This document shows positions 36,311 through 44,790 of a stretch of DNA of 64,000 nt, in pieces. The notes beneath the pieces were generated by a model, which was given only the letters and a program-made list of their open reading frames with translations, was not told the DNA's origin and did not search any database. The first letter of the stretch is position 1. The number at the start of each line of letters is the position of its first letter. The position numbers and the translations under genes were made by a program. The stretch is from the NCBI RefSeq assembly GCF_014267175.1, contig NZ_JACMTR010000002.1:5109501-5173500 (forward strand). Direction: 5' to 3'. The stretch is from Pseudonocardia sp. C8. GTDB taxonomy: Bacteria; Actinomycetota; Actinomycetes; Mycobacteriales; Pseudonocardiaceae.

Positions 36311-38827
36311 TCAGCCCCGCATCCGGCTGTCGTCCGGGTCGAACAGCGGGGTCCGCCCGACCCGGGCGACGGTCACCGGATGGTCGTGGTTCATGTAGCG
36401 CACGGCCAGCCGGGTCCCCTCGACGGCGCGTTCCCGCGGCAGGTACGCCATCAGCAGGTGCCGGCCCAGCGAGGGGGCCGCGCCCGCGGTCGTCACCACG
36501 GACGGGCGGCCCATCCGGTCGACGAGCCGGTCGCCCTCGAGGGTCACGACGGGTTCGCCGCCCTGCGGGACGCGTCGCGTGCCGTCCGCGCCGGTGTGGT
36601 CGTCGACGGTGAGGGTGCACAGGATCGCGGCGGGGGCCTGCTCGCGGGCCCGCAGGTAGGCCTGTCTGCCGATGAAGTCGTGTGCCTTGACCCGCGGCAG
36701 CGCCAGCCCGGCCTCCACCGGGTCGTGCTCGGAGTCCAGCTCCGCGCCCATCAGGCGGTAGCCCTTCTCCAGCCGCCCGGTCGTGCCGTAGACGCCGATC
36801 CCGGCGGCGACGACGCCGAGCGGCTCCCCGGCCGCCCACAGCACGTCCCACAGCCTGCGGCCCTGCTCGAACGGGGCGTGCAGCTCCCAGCCCAGGTCAC
36901 CGACGTAGGACACGCGCAGGGCCAGTACCGGGACGCCGTCGATCGTGATCCACTTCGCCCGGCCGAAGGGGAACCCGCCCGCCGAGACGTCGTCCGGCGT
37001 GACGGCCGCGAGCAGGTCACGGGCCCGCGGGCCCCAGACGCCGACCGTGCACACCCCGGAGGTGATCTCGGTCAGGCTCGCCGCGCCGTCGGTGGGCAGG
37101 TGGGCGGTGAACCAGGCCAGGTCGCGCGGCCCGTCGGCCGCCCCGGTGATGACCCGGAACCGGTCGCGGCCGAGCCGCACCACCGTGAGGTCGGAGCGGA
37201 AGCCGCCGTTCGGCGCCAGCACCGGGGTGTAGATCATCCGGCCGTCCGGCCTGTCGACGTCGGCCACCGTCAGGCCCTGCAGGTACCGGCACGCCCCGGG
37301 GCCGGTGACCTCGAACTGGGTGAACGCGGACAGGTCGATCATCGCCACCCGCTCGCGCATGGCCAGGTGCTCGGCGTCGATGATCGGGGACCACCACCGG
37401 GCGTCCCACTCGTGCGGCCGCTCGGAGATCCGGCCCGCGAACTCGGCGAGCAGCGGCCGGTTGGCCTCGTACCACTGTGGCCGTTCCCACCCGCCGACCT
37501 CGAAGAACTCCGCACCGAGCGCGGCCTCGGCTGCGTGGAACGGCGACAGCCTGCGGTCCCGGTCCGCGCTCCACTGCTCGCGCGGGTGCACGATCCCGTA
37601 GGTCTTGTTGAACCCCTCGGACGTGCGCGCCCGGACGTGCGTGGCCGCGCGCTGGTGCGGGCCGAACCGGGCGATGTCGGCGGCGTGCAGGTCGATCCCG
37701 GGGACGCCGTCGGTCATCCACTCGGCGAGCCTGCGGCCCACACCGGGCCCCTCCTTGATCCAGACCGCGGCGGCCGACCACAGCCCGCCCACCTCGGGCA
37801 CCGGGCCGAGCACCGGGGCGCCGTCCGGGGTCAGCGAGAGCAGCCCGTTGATCGCGTGCCGGATCCCGGCGTCCGGCCGGGAGAGGATCTCCGGGAACGC
37901 CGCCAGCGCCTGCTCCAGCTGCGGGTCGAAGTCCGCCTCGGTGAACGGCAGCTGGGTCGGCGACAGGGCGGCGGCCGCGAGCGAGGGGATCTCGTCGGGC
38001 TCGTGCAGGATCGGCCGGTGGGCGTAGGAGCCGATCTCCAGGTCGGCCCCGGACTGGCGCTCGTACATCAGCGCGTCCATGTCCCGCACGATCGGGTAGG
38101 CGATCTCGCAGCCGGTGGCTTCCAGCTCCGGGATCGGCCCGACGTCGATCATCTGGTGCACCGCGGGGGTGAGCGGGATGCGGGCCCCGGCCATCGCCGC
38201 GATCCGCGGGCTCCACACCCCGCAGGCGACGACGACGGTGCCGGTCTCGATGTCGCCGCCGTCGGTGCGCACCCGGACGACCTGCCCGCCCTCGGTGTCG
38301 ATGCCCAGGACCTCGGTGTTCGCCCGGACCGTGAGCGCGCCGAGCTCCTGGGCGCGCTCCCGCATCAGTGCCCCGGTGCGCAGCGGGTCCACCACGGCGA
38401 CCGACGGCGTGAAGAACCCGAGCAGCACGGTGGAGGTGTCGAGGAACGGCATGCGCTTCGCGATCTCGTCCGGCCCGATCAGCTCGGCCGGGATGCCCCA
38501 CGCCGTGGCCGAGGACATGCGGCGGTGCAGCTCCTCCACCCGCTCGGGGGTGCGTGCGAGCTCGATGCCGCCGCAGGTGGTGAGCGTGCCGAACTTCTCG
38601 TACTGCCGCATCGAGTCCAGGGTCAGCGCGGTGATCTCCTGCGAGTGGTCGACCGGGAACACGAAGTTCGACGCGTGCCCGGTGGAGCCGCCGGGATCGG
38701 GCAGCGGCCCCTTGTCCAGCAGCACGATGCCCCGCCGCCCGCGTTCGGCGAGGTGGTGGGCCAGCGAGTTGCCGACGATGCCGGCGCCGATCACCACGAC
38801 GTCGGCCCGTTCCGGTGGTGTGGTCAT
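36311..38827 (-). CDS. dimethylglycine/sarcosine dehydrogenase-type flavoprotein with GcvT domain
   Basis: An 838-residue fusion: FAD-dependent DAO domain (1-380, GAGIVG at 14-19), an FAO-type connecting domain, and a C-terminal tetrahydrofolate-binding GcvT region (from about 430, YLQGLTVADVD, GYRLMGAELDSEHDPVEAGL). His51 in STGHASNF is at the position that carries covalent FAD in dimethylglycine dehydrogenase. The enzyme should oxidise an N-methyl group and hand the methylene to THF, with electrons leaving via the neighbouring ETF. ATG 38827 has AGGAGGACG. Dimethylglycine, sarcosine or a related amine is the likely substrate; exact specificity is not readable. Confidence 0.88.
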   Translation of the reverse strand: MTTPPERADVVVIGAGIVGNSLAHHLAERGRRGIVLLDKGPLPDPGGSTGHASNFVFPVDHSQEITALTLDSMRQYEKFGTLTTCGGIELARTPERVEELHRRMSSATAWGIPAELIGPDEIAKRMPFLDTSTVLLGFFTPSVAVVDPLRTGALMRERAQELGALTVRANTEVLGIDTEGGQVVRVRTDGGDIETGTVVVACGVWSPRIAAMAGARIPLTPAVHQMIDVGPIPELEATGCEIAYPIVRDMDALMYERQSGADLEIGSYAHRPILHEPDEIPSLAAAALSPTQLPFTEADFDPQLEQALAAFPEILSRPDAGIRHAINGLLSLTPDGAPVLGPVPEVGGLWSAAAVWIKEGPGVGRRLAEWMTDGVPGIDLHAADIARFGPHQRAATHVRARTSEGFNKTYGIVHPREQWSADRDRRLSPFHAAEAALGAEFFEVGGWERPQWYEANRPLLAEFAGRISERPHEWDARWWSPIIDAEHLAMRERVAMIDLSAFTQFEVTGPGACRYLQGLTVADVDRPDGRMIYTPVLAPNGGFRSDLTVVRLGRDRFRVITGAADGPRDLAWFTAHLPTDGAASLTEITSGVCTVGVWGPRARDLLAAVTPDDVSAGGFPFGRAKWITIDGVPVLALRVSYVGDLGWELHAPFEQGRRLWDVLWAAGEPLGVVAAGIGVYGTTGRLEKGYRLMGAELDSEHDPVEAGLALPRVKAHDFIGRQAYLRAREQAPAAILCTLTVDDHTGADGTRRVPQGGEPVVTLEGDRLVDRMGRPSVVTTAGAAPSLGRHLLMAYLPRERAVEGTRLAVRYMNHDHPVTVARVGRTPLFDPDDSRMRG

Positions 38828-38850
38828 GACGTCCTCCTAGGACGGTCCGG

Positions 38851-40545
38851 TTAGGACAGCCCGACGATCTCGCCGTCGTCGTCGATGTCGATGCGCTCCA
38901 CGGCGGGCGACGACGACAGCCCCGGCATGGTGCGCATGTCGCCGCAGATCAGGTAGACGAACCCGGCGCCCGCCGAGAGCCGGACCTCGCGGACCGGCAG
39001 CCGCCAGCCGGTGGGCGCCCCCGGCCGGGAGGGGTCGGCGGTGAGCGACAGGTGGGTCTTCGCGATGCACACCGGGAGCCGGCCGAACCCGTTGCGCTCG
39101 CAGGACTCCAGCTGGCGGCGCGCGAGCGGGGTGGGGTCGACGCCGTCGGCGCCGTACATCCGGCGGGCCACCGTGTCGACCTTGTCCAGCAACGGCAGGT
39201 CGTCGTCGTAGAGCATGCGGAAGCCGTCCGCGCGCTCGGTGCAGGCGTCCTCGACCGCCCCCGCCAGGTCGGCGGCCCCGATACCGCCCTTCGCGACGTG
39301 GTGGGTCACCGCGGCGCGGGCGCCCTCCTCCGCCGCGACCTGCATGATCGCGCGGCGCTCGCTGTCGAAGTCGGACGGGAACGCGTTCACCGCGACCACG
39401 GGCGGCACGCCGTGCGCGCGGACGTTCGCGATCTGGCGGCGCAGGTTCGCGGCCCCCTCGAGCACGTGGTCCGGGTTCTCGCGGAGCATCTCCTCGGGCA
39501 GCGGGCGCCCGGCGACGACCCGGTACCGGCCGGAGTGTGCCTTGAGCGCCCGCACCGTGGCGACGACGACGGCGGCGTCCGGCACCAGGCCGGACGCCCG
39601 GCACTTGATGTTGAAGAAGCGCTCGGCACCCATGTCGGCGCCGAACCCGGCCTCGGTGACCAGGTAGTCGCCGCTCCGGATGCCGATCAGGTCCGCCACC
39701 ACCGACGAGTTGCCGTGCGCGATGTTGCCGAACGGTCCGCAGTGGACGAATGCGGGTGTGTGCTCCGCCGTCTGCATGAGGTTCGGCTTGATCGCCTCGC
39801 GCAGCAGCACGCACATCGCGCCCGCCGCCTTCAGCTGCTCGGCGGTGACCGGGTCACCGCCGCGGTCGGTGCCAACGACGATCCGGCCGAGCCGCGCGCG
39901 CAGGTCCGGCAGCGAGTCGCACAGCGCGAGCACCGCCATCACCTCGCTGGCGGCCGTGATGTCGAAGCCGGTCTCGCGCGGGTTGCCGTCGTCCCGGCCG
40001 CCGAGGCCGGTCACGACGTGGCGCAGGTTCCGGTCGCAGACGTCGAGCACCCGGCGCCAGCTGATCGACCAGGGGTCCAGGCCGGAGGCGTTGCCGCGGT
40101 GCAGGTGGTTGTCCAGCACGGCGGCCAGCAGATTGTGCGCGGCGGTGACGGCGTGCAGGTCCCCGGTGAGGTGCAGGTTGACCGTCTCCATCGGGACCAC
40201 CTGCGAGTAGCCCCCGCCGGCGGCGCCGCCCTTGATCCCGAACGTGGGTCCCATCGACGGCTGCCGGATCGCGATCACCCCGCGCCGGCCGAGGTGCCGG
40301 AACGCCTGGCCGAGCCCGATCGTCGTCGTGGTCTTGCCCTCGCCGAGCGGGGTCGGCGTGATCGCGCTGACCACGACGTAGCGGCCCCGCGGCCGGTCGG
40401 CCAGCTCGGAGGCGGCGTCGAGGGAGACCTTGGCGACCGAGTTCCCGTACGGCTCCAGGTGGCGCGGGTCGATCCCCGCCTCGGCCGCGATCTCCGGCAG
40501 CGGCCGCGGTGCGACGCTGCGGGAGATCTCGATGTCGGTCGGCAT
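38851..40545 (-). CDS. fhs: formate-tetrahydrofolate ligase
   Basis: A 564-residue FTHFS with the P-loop TPTPLGEGKTTT (63-74), GGAAGGGYSQVVPME and EAGFGADMGAERF regions. It interconverts formyl-THF and formate with ATP. In this operon it most likely runs towards formate and ATP, disposing of C1 units from demethylation, as proposed for aromatic O-demethylation clusters elsewhere. Full length. ATG 40545 has AAGGGGGT upstream. It lies between the MetF-like and DMGDH-like genes, all on one strand; no folD is present, so that step must be encoded elsewhere. Confidence 0.95.
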   Translation of the reverse strand: MPTDIEISRSVAPRPLPEIAAEAGIDPRHLEPYGNSVAKVSLDAASELADRPRGRYVVVSAITPTPLGEGKTTTTIGLGQAFRHLGRRGVIAIRQPSMGPTFGIKGGAAGGGYSQVVPMETVNLHLTGDLHAVTAAHNLLAAVLDNHLHRGNASGLDPWSISWRRVLDVCDRNLRHVVTGLGGRDDGNPRETGFDITAASEVMAVLALCDSLPDLRARLGRIVVGTDRGGDPVTAEQLKAAGAMCVLLREAIKPNLMQTAEHTPAFVHCGPFGNIAHGNSSVVADLIGIRSGDYLVTEAGFGADMGAERFFNIKCRASGLVPDAAVVVATVRALKAHSGRYRVVAGRPLPEEMLRENPDHVLEGAANLRRQIANVRAHGVPPVVAVNAFPSDFDSERRAIMQVAAEEGARAAVTHHVAKGGIGAADLAGAVEDACTERADGFRMLYDDDLPLLDKVDTVARRMYGADGVDPTPLARRQLESCERNGFGRLPVCIAKTHLSLTADPSRPGAPTGWRLPVREVRLSAGAGFVYLICGDMRTMPGLSSSPAVERIDIDDDGEIVGLS

Positions 40546-40578
40546 GACCCACCCCCTTGTGGTGCTCGCGACCGCGGA

Positions 40579-41430
40579 TCACGCGGCGACGCGACGGTGC
40601 GCCAGCTGCAACCAGCGCAGCGTGGCCTCGACCTGGTTGAACGTGTAGACGTGCAGGCCGTCGAGCTCGCACCGGCCCGCCGCGACGTGCGCGCCGAGCC
40701 GGCGCACCAGCCCGTCCGGCCGGTAGCCGTTCGGCCGCAACAGCTTTCCCGCCAGCGACCGGTGCCCGCGGAGGAAGCGGGCCGAGGACCCCACCCCGAT
40801 CCGCAGGCTCACCCGGAGCAGCCGGCCGGCGTCGACGGCGCCGGGGATGCCGGCCACGACCGGCAGGGTGACCCCCCGTTCCCGGGCCCGGGCGGCGAAC
40901 GTGCACACGGTGTCGGCGTCGAAGCAGAGCTGGGTGACCGTGTAGGTGGCGTGCTCCTGCTTCTCGCGCAACAGCTGCCACAGGGTGTCGCCGGGCAGCC
41001 CGCGCAGCCCCTCCGGGTACGACGGCACGCCGACCGAGGTCATCGGGTGCCCGAGCTCGGCCATGGCGCGCAGCAGCGACAGCCCGTCCGGGAACTCCCC
41101 CGCCGGCTCCGGGGCGTCCCCCGCCACCACGAACACGTCCCGCACGCCGGCCCGGTCCAGCCGGTCGAGCACCCCTGCGAGCTGGGCACGGCCGGTGAAC
41201 TGGCGGGCCGCGAGGTGCGGGACCGCGCGGAACCCCCTGCCGGACAACGCCTCGGTCAGCTCGACGGTGGCGTCGACCCCCTGCCGGGGCGACGCCGTGA
41301 CCGTCACCGTCGCGCCGGCCGGCAGCGCGGCGGTCGCGTCGAGCGCCCCGCGCAGCGGGAGCAGCTCGAAGCGGGGCCGGGCGAGCAGCCGCGCCGTGGC
41401 GCGGCGGCTGCCCGGTGTCGATCCCCCCAT
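40579..41430 (-). CDS. methylenetetrahydrofolate reductase (MetF)-like
   Basis: A 283-residue TIM-barrel protein of the MetF family: VTVTASPRQGVDATVELTEAL (in part) near the N-terminus, FVVAGDAPEP, the FAD/substrate block TVTQLCFDADTV and the LPVVAGIPGAV region, ending with HVYTFNQVEATLRWL. In biosynthesis MetF reduces methylene-THF; in a demethylation operon it would oxidise methyl-THF back to methylene-THF. The ATG is five bases after the stop of the methyltransferase gene. It is rather diverged from housekeeping MetF, consistent with a dedicated copy. Confidence 0.85.
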   Translation of the reverse strand: MGGSTPGSRRATARLLARPRFELLPLRGALDATAALPAGATVTVTASPRQGVDATVELTEALSGRGFRAVPHLAARQFTGRAQLAGVLDRLDRAGVRDVFVVAGDAPEPAGEFPDGLSLLRAMAELGHPMTSVGVPSYPEGLRGLPGDTLWQLLREKQEHATYTVTQLCFDADTVCTFAARARERGVTLPVVAGIPGAVDAGRLLRVSLRIGVGSSARFLRGHRSLAGKLLRPNGYRPDGLVRRLGAHVAAGRCELDGLHVYTFNQVEATLRWLQLAHRRVAA

Positions 41431-41435
41431 GCCAC

Positions 41436-42644
41436 TCAGCCCTTCGGGGTCGCCTTGGTGGGGTCCACGAACGGCTTCGGCACGACGACGGCCCGCCGCA
41501 CGCCCTGCGGCGTCACCACCTTCAGCTCGGTGCCGATCCCGGTGAGCGGCACCGGCAGCATCGCCAGCCCGATGTTCCGGTCCAGCCGCGGCGACCAGCA
41601 CGCGCTCGTCACCCGGCCCACCTCGACGCCGTCCGACTCGACCGCGAACGGCTCGATCATCGACCCGTCGTTGAAGGAACCGAGCCGCGGACCGTCCATC
41701 TCGACGCCGGCGATCTGGCGGCTCACGCCCTCGCTCCGGATCCGGGCCAGGGCCTGCTTGCCGACGAAGTCGGCCTCTTGGTCCAGGTCGACCATCCAGT
41801 GGTAGTCGTAGCCGACCTCGAGCGGGTTCGTGTCGAGGGTGATGTCGCAGCCGTAGGCCAGCATCCCGCCCTCGATCCGCCGGATGTGGCAGGGACCGAT
41901 CGCCCGCATGCCGTGCGGTCGCCCGGCCTCCCAGATCCGGTCCCACAACGCACCCGCGTTGCGGGTCGCCTCGAACAGGTAGATCTCGTAACCGATCTCG
42001 GCGCTGTAGCCGGTGCGGCTGACCACCACGTCGATGCCGTCGAGGGTGTACCGGCGCATCCCGTAGTAGGGGATGTCCAGCACGTCGCTGCCGAACAGGT
42101 CGGTCATCACCGGTTTGGCGAGCGGTCCCTGGACCTGGACCGGGGCCACGTCGACCTCGCGGACCGTGACGTCCCAGCCGCCGGCGTGCGCCAGGCCCAT
42201 CGCCCACAGCCCGGCATCGCTGTCCGCAAGGGACAGCCAAAACCGGTTGTCCTCCAGGCGGAGCAGGACCGGGTCGTTGATGATGCCGCCGTCCGGCGCA
42301 GTCATGAACACGTACTTGCACTGCCCCACCGCACACCGGTGCAGGTCACGGGGGACGAGGTAGTTGGTGAAGTCGAACGCCTGCGGCCCCGAGATCTCGA
42401 GCTGCCGTTCGACGCCGACGTCCCACAGCGTGACCCCGGTCAGCAGCGCGTGGTACTCGCCGATCGGATCACCGTAGTGACGCGGGTGGTAGGTGTGGTT
42501 GTACACGCTGTACATCGCCACGCCGTGCTCACGCGACTTCCAGAAGTACGGCGACTTCCGCAACCGGCTGTAGAGCAGGATGCCGGGTGCGCCGACGACC
42601 GGGGTTTCTCGCGAGGACTGCTGTGGCTCAAGTACGTCCGTCAT
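41436..42644 (-). CDS. DmdA-like GcvT-family THF methyltransferase
   Basis: A 402-residue GcvT-fold protein. Several blocks resemble DMSP demethylase DmdA: YSVYNHTYHPRHY, VWDVxxER-type LWDVGVERQLEI, PRDL, GGIINDPVLLRL, LADSDAGLWAMGL, VSRTGYSAEIGYEIYL and SACWSPRL. It should move a methyl group from a quaternary N or S compound to THF, making 5-methyl-THF. Whether the donor is DMSP, glycine betaine or another compound is unknown. ATG 42644 is chosen over upstream in-frame codons because homology starts shortly after it and GGAG/GAGG lie upstream. First gene of the C1 operon. Confidence 0.8.
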   Translation of the reverse strand: MTDVLEPQQSSRETPVVGAPGILLYSRLRKSPYFWKSREHGVAMYSVYNHTYHPRHYGDPIGEYHALLTGVTLWDVGVERQLEISGPQAFDFTNYLVPRDLHRCAVGQCKYVFMTAPDGGIINDPVLLRLEDNRFWLSLADSDAGLWAMGLAHAGGWDVTVREVDVAPVQVQGPLAKPVMTDLFGSDVLDIPYYGMRRYTLDGIDVVVSRTGYSAEIGYEIYLFEATRNAGALWDRIWEAGRPHGMRAIGPCHIRRIEGGMLAYGCDITLDTNPLEVGYDYHWMVDLDQEADFVGKQALARIRSEGVSRQIAGVEMDGPRLGSFNDGSMIEPFAVESDGVEVGRVTSACWSPRLDRNIGLAMLPVPLTGIGTELKVVTPQGVRRAVVVPKPFVDPTKATPKG

Positions 42645-42666
42645 CCGGATCGCCTCGCTCCGAGAG

Positions 42667-42700
42667 TTGCGTATCACGCAATGGATCTGGCGTGACGCAA
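42667..42700. promoter_or_regulatory. candidate operator: TTGCGT/ACGCAA repeats
   Basis: TTGCGT-ATC-ACGCAA perfect palindrome (42667-42681) plus a third half-site ACGCAA (42695-42700), starting 23 bases upstream of the DmdA-like gene, in the 245-bp region shared with the divergent GAF-LuxR regulator. Confidence 0.55.
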
Positions 42701-42889
42701 CGAGTGTGCGCGTCGTCACACCGGCCCGTCAAGAGCCGAATTCGACGATCCTCCAGGGGATTCCGGCCCGTGATCGTGCTGGCCACGGCGGGACGGGGTA
42801 ACCAGGACTCGAGTGGCTCGTTGCAGGTGCTACGCGAACGGCGGTACGCCGTCCGTGCAGTTCCAGCCGACGGCAAGGGCGCTCAGGTG

Positions 42890-43744
42890 ATGGAAACGGC
42901 CACTGCGGAATCCACGGGTCTGCGACCACTGCTCGACCAGCTCCGGGAGGTCGTCCCGGTGAACGTCCTCGGGGCGGGCTGGGCGGCTCGGCCGACCGAG
43001 CCGGTCAGCCTGACGGAGTTCTCGGGCACGAGGACCGAATCCCTGAGCGGGCTCCGGATCGATCGGGGGCGCGGGATCGGGGGGCGTGCGCTCGCGCTGC
43101 GCAAGCCCGTCAAGGTGCGGGACTACACCACGGCGTCGAACCTCCCTCGGGACTACACGCGCGCGGTGTCCGCCGAGGGCCTGCATGCGATGTACGCCCT
43201 GCCGATCAGCGTGCTCGACGGCCCGACCGGCCTGGTCTACGGCGCGTTCCGCACCGAGGTGGAGATCTCCGACCGGCTCGTGGCGGCGACCGCCGCCGTC
43301 GTGCGCAGGTTCGAGTTCGAGTGCTCGGTACACGTCGCCGCGCGGCGGCAGGTCGAGGAGCTCCGCGCACGTGCCGAACGGCTGACCTGCGGCCCGCGCG
43401 CCCCCGAGGCGGCCGCAGGCAGGCTGCGCGAGCTCTACGCCGACCTGCGTCACCTGTGCGCGACCGCGGACGACAGCCCCCTGCGGGACCGGCTGGAGGA
43501 TGTGCTGAACGACGTCGAACGCCGCTTCGGCTCGAGGTCGTCGCCGGTGCCGCGGCTCGCCCGCCGAGAGATCGACGTTCTGGCGCAGGTCGCGGCCGGG
43601 CACAGTGCCGCGCACGCCGCCGTCCGGCTGGGGCTGGCCCCGTCGACGGTGAAGGCCTACCTCCGTTCGGCCTACCGCAAGCTCGGCGTGCACAACCGTG
43701 TCCAGGCGGTCGCGGCGGCCCGCGCGCTCGACGTCGTGCTCTGA
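42890..43744 (+). CDS. GAF-domain LuxR-family transcriptional regulator
   Basis: A 284-residue regulator. The N-terminal 150 residues look like a GAF sensor (GIGGRALALRKPVKVRDY, then LPISVLDGPTGLVYGAF), followed by a helical linker and a C-terminal LuxR-type helix-turn-helix (LARREIDVLAQVAAGHSAAHAAVRLGLAPSTVKAYLRSAYRKLGV, quoted in parts). There is no response-regulator receiver domain, so it probably binds a small ligand. ATG 42890 is preferred; GTG 42887 is adjacent. It is divergent to the C1 operon and precedes the Tat/GMC pair, so it could control either or both. Confidence 0.82.
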   Translation: METATAESTGLRPLLDQLREVVPVNVLGAGWAARPTEPVSLTEFSGTRTESLSGLRIDRGRGIGGRALALRKPVKVRDYTTASNLPRDYTRAVSAEGLHAMYALPISVLDGPTGLVYGAFRTEVEISDRLVAATAAVVRRFEFECSVHVAARRQVEELRARAERLTCGPRAPEAAAGRLRELYADLRHLCATADDSPLRDRLEDVLNDVERRFGSRSSPVPRLARREIDVLAQVAAGHSAAHAAVRLGLAPSTVKAYLRSAYRKLGVHNRVQAVAAARALDVVL

Positions 43745-43890
43745 CCGACACCTCCTTTCGGACGGTCAGCCCCCCGAGCGGTCCTACCGTCCCGGGCACC
43801 GGCCGCATCTGTGGCGCGTGGTGGCGATTCGCCCCGACCGGCGTGGCCTTCCCGGCCGCCGGCCCACCGTTCGAGAGGAACCGAATCGAC

Positions 43891-44790
43891 GTGCAGGACA
43901 AGGTAGTCGGCCGCCGGGCCTTTCTCGCCCGTCTGGGCGTGCTCGGTGCGGTGGTGGCGACCGGCGGGCTGTTCGCCGACCGTGCCGTCGCCGCCGTCGG
44001 GCTCGAGCCGGACGGCTCGGCGCTCGACCAGATCGTCGAGGACCTGCAGCCGGTCCTCGCCGAGCTCGCCCGGGACACGCTGAACGGCCTGGTCGTGATG
44101 GTCTGCCCGGGCCCGGACGAGTACTCGCGGGCACAGGGCACGCCGCGCCCCGAGGACGGCGCGCTCGAGGCCCGCGCGACGGATTTCATGATCGCTTCGC
44201 TGGACGGCTTCGTCCCGTTCCCGGACCAGCTCGGCACCGCGCTGGCCGGGGGCCTGGCAAGCGGCCTGGAAGGAACAGGCATCACGTTGCCACCGGCGCA
44301 GGCCGCCCTGCCGATCGGTCAGGTCGGCACGGTGGACCGGGCCCTCACCACGTTGTTGCGCAACGACGCGACGCTGCCCTTGTCGGCGGTGGTCGCGATG
44401 CTGCTGAACCTGGTGGCCACCCAGGTCGACCCGGCCGCGGTGCACGGCCCGTTCCTCTCGCCGTTCGCCCGCCTGTCCTACGCGGGCAAGTGCGCCGTGT
44501 TCGAGCGGCTCGAGGGGCCGGACCCCGCCCTCGTGTCCGTCCTGGACTCGAAGGCGCCGGAGCCGTTCACCGGGACGCTCTCCGGAATGCTCCGGTTCCT
44601 CGCCGGCGCGCTGCTGGAGTTCGCGGCCTACGGCAGCTACGGCGAGTGGGGCGTGTTCGACCCCGACCAGAAGACGCTCTCCGAGCAGCCGGTCGGGTGG
44701 CGCCTGACCGGGTACCAGCCCGACGGCGTCGTTCAGGGATGGGACGAAATGATCGGCTACTACCAGGACCGGGAGCGGGTGAGCGCCTGA
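43891..44790 (+). CDS. Tat-exported partner subunit of GMC oxidoreductase
   Basis: A 299-residue protein with a twin-arginine signal (GRRAFLARLGVLGAVVATGG) at its N-terminus. The mature part has no motif I can name; conserved-looking phrases are FARLSYAGKCAVFERLEG and LLEFAAYGSYGEWGVFD. The gene overlaps the GMC oxidoreductase gene (TGATG), and a small Tat-signal subunit escorting a signal-less flavoprotein is known for gluconate 2-dehydrogenase-type enzymes; I infer the same here. GTG 43891 has GAGAGGAA upstream. A TACCGT at 43785-43790 may be the promoter -10. Confidence 0.65.
   Translation: MQDKVVGRRAFLARLGVLGAVVATGGLFADRAVAAVGLEPDGSALDQIVEDLQPVLAELARDTLNGLVVMVCPGPDEYSRAQGTPRPEDGALEARATDFMIASLDGFVPFPDQLGTALAGGLASGLEGTGITLPPAQAALPIGQVGTVDRALTTLLRNDATLPLSAVVAMLLNLVATQVDPAAVHGPFLSPFARLSYAGKCAVFERLEGPDPALVSVLDSKAPEPFTGTLSGMLRFLAGALLEFAAYGSYGEWGVFDPDQKTLSEQPVGWRLTGYQPDGVVQGWDEMIGYYQDRERVSA

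Noticed and set aside
35930..38854. A plus-strand open frame of 974 codons
   Set aside because: Antisense to the DMGDH-type flavoprotein and etfB; low-complexity composition, no domain motifs.
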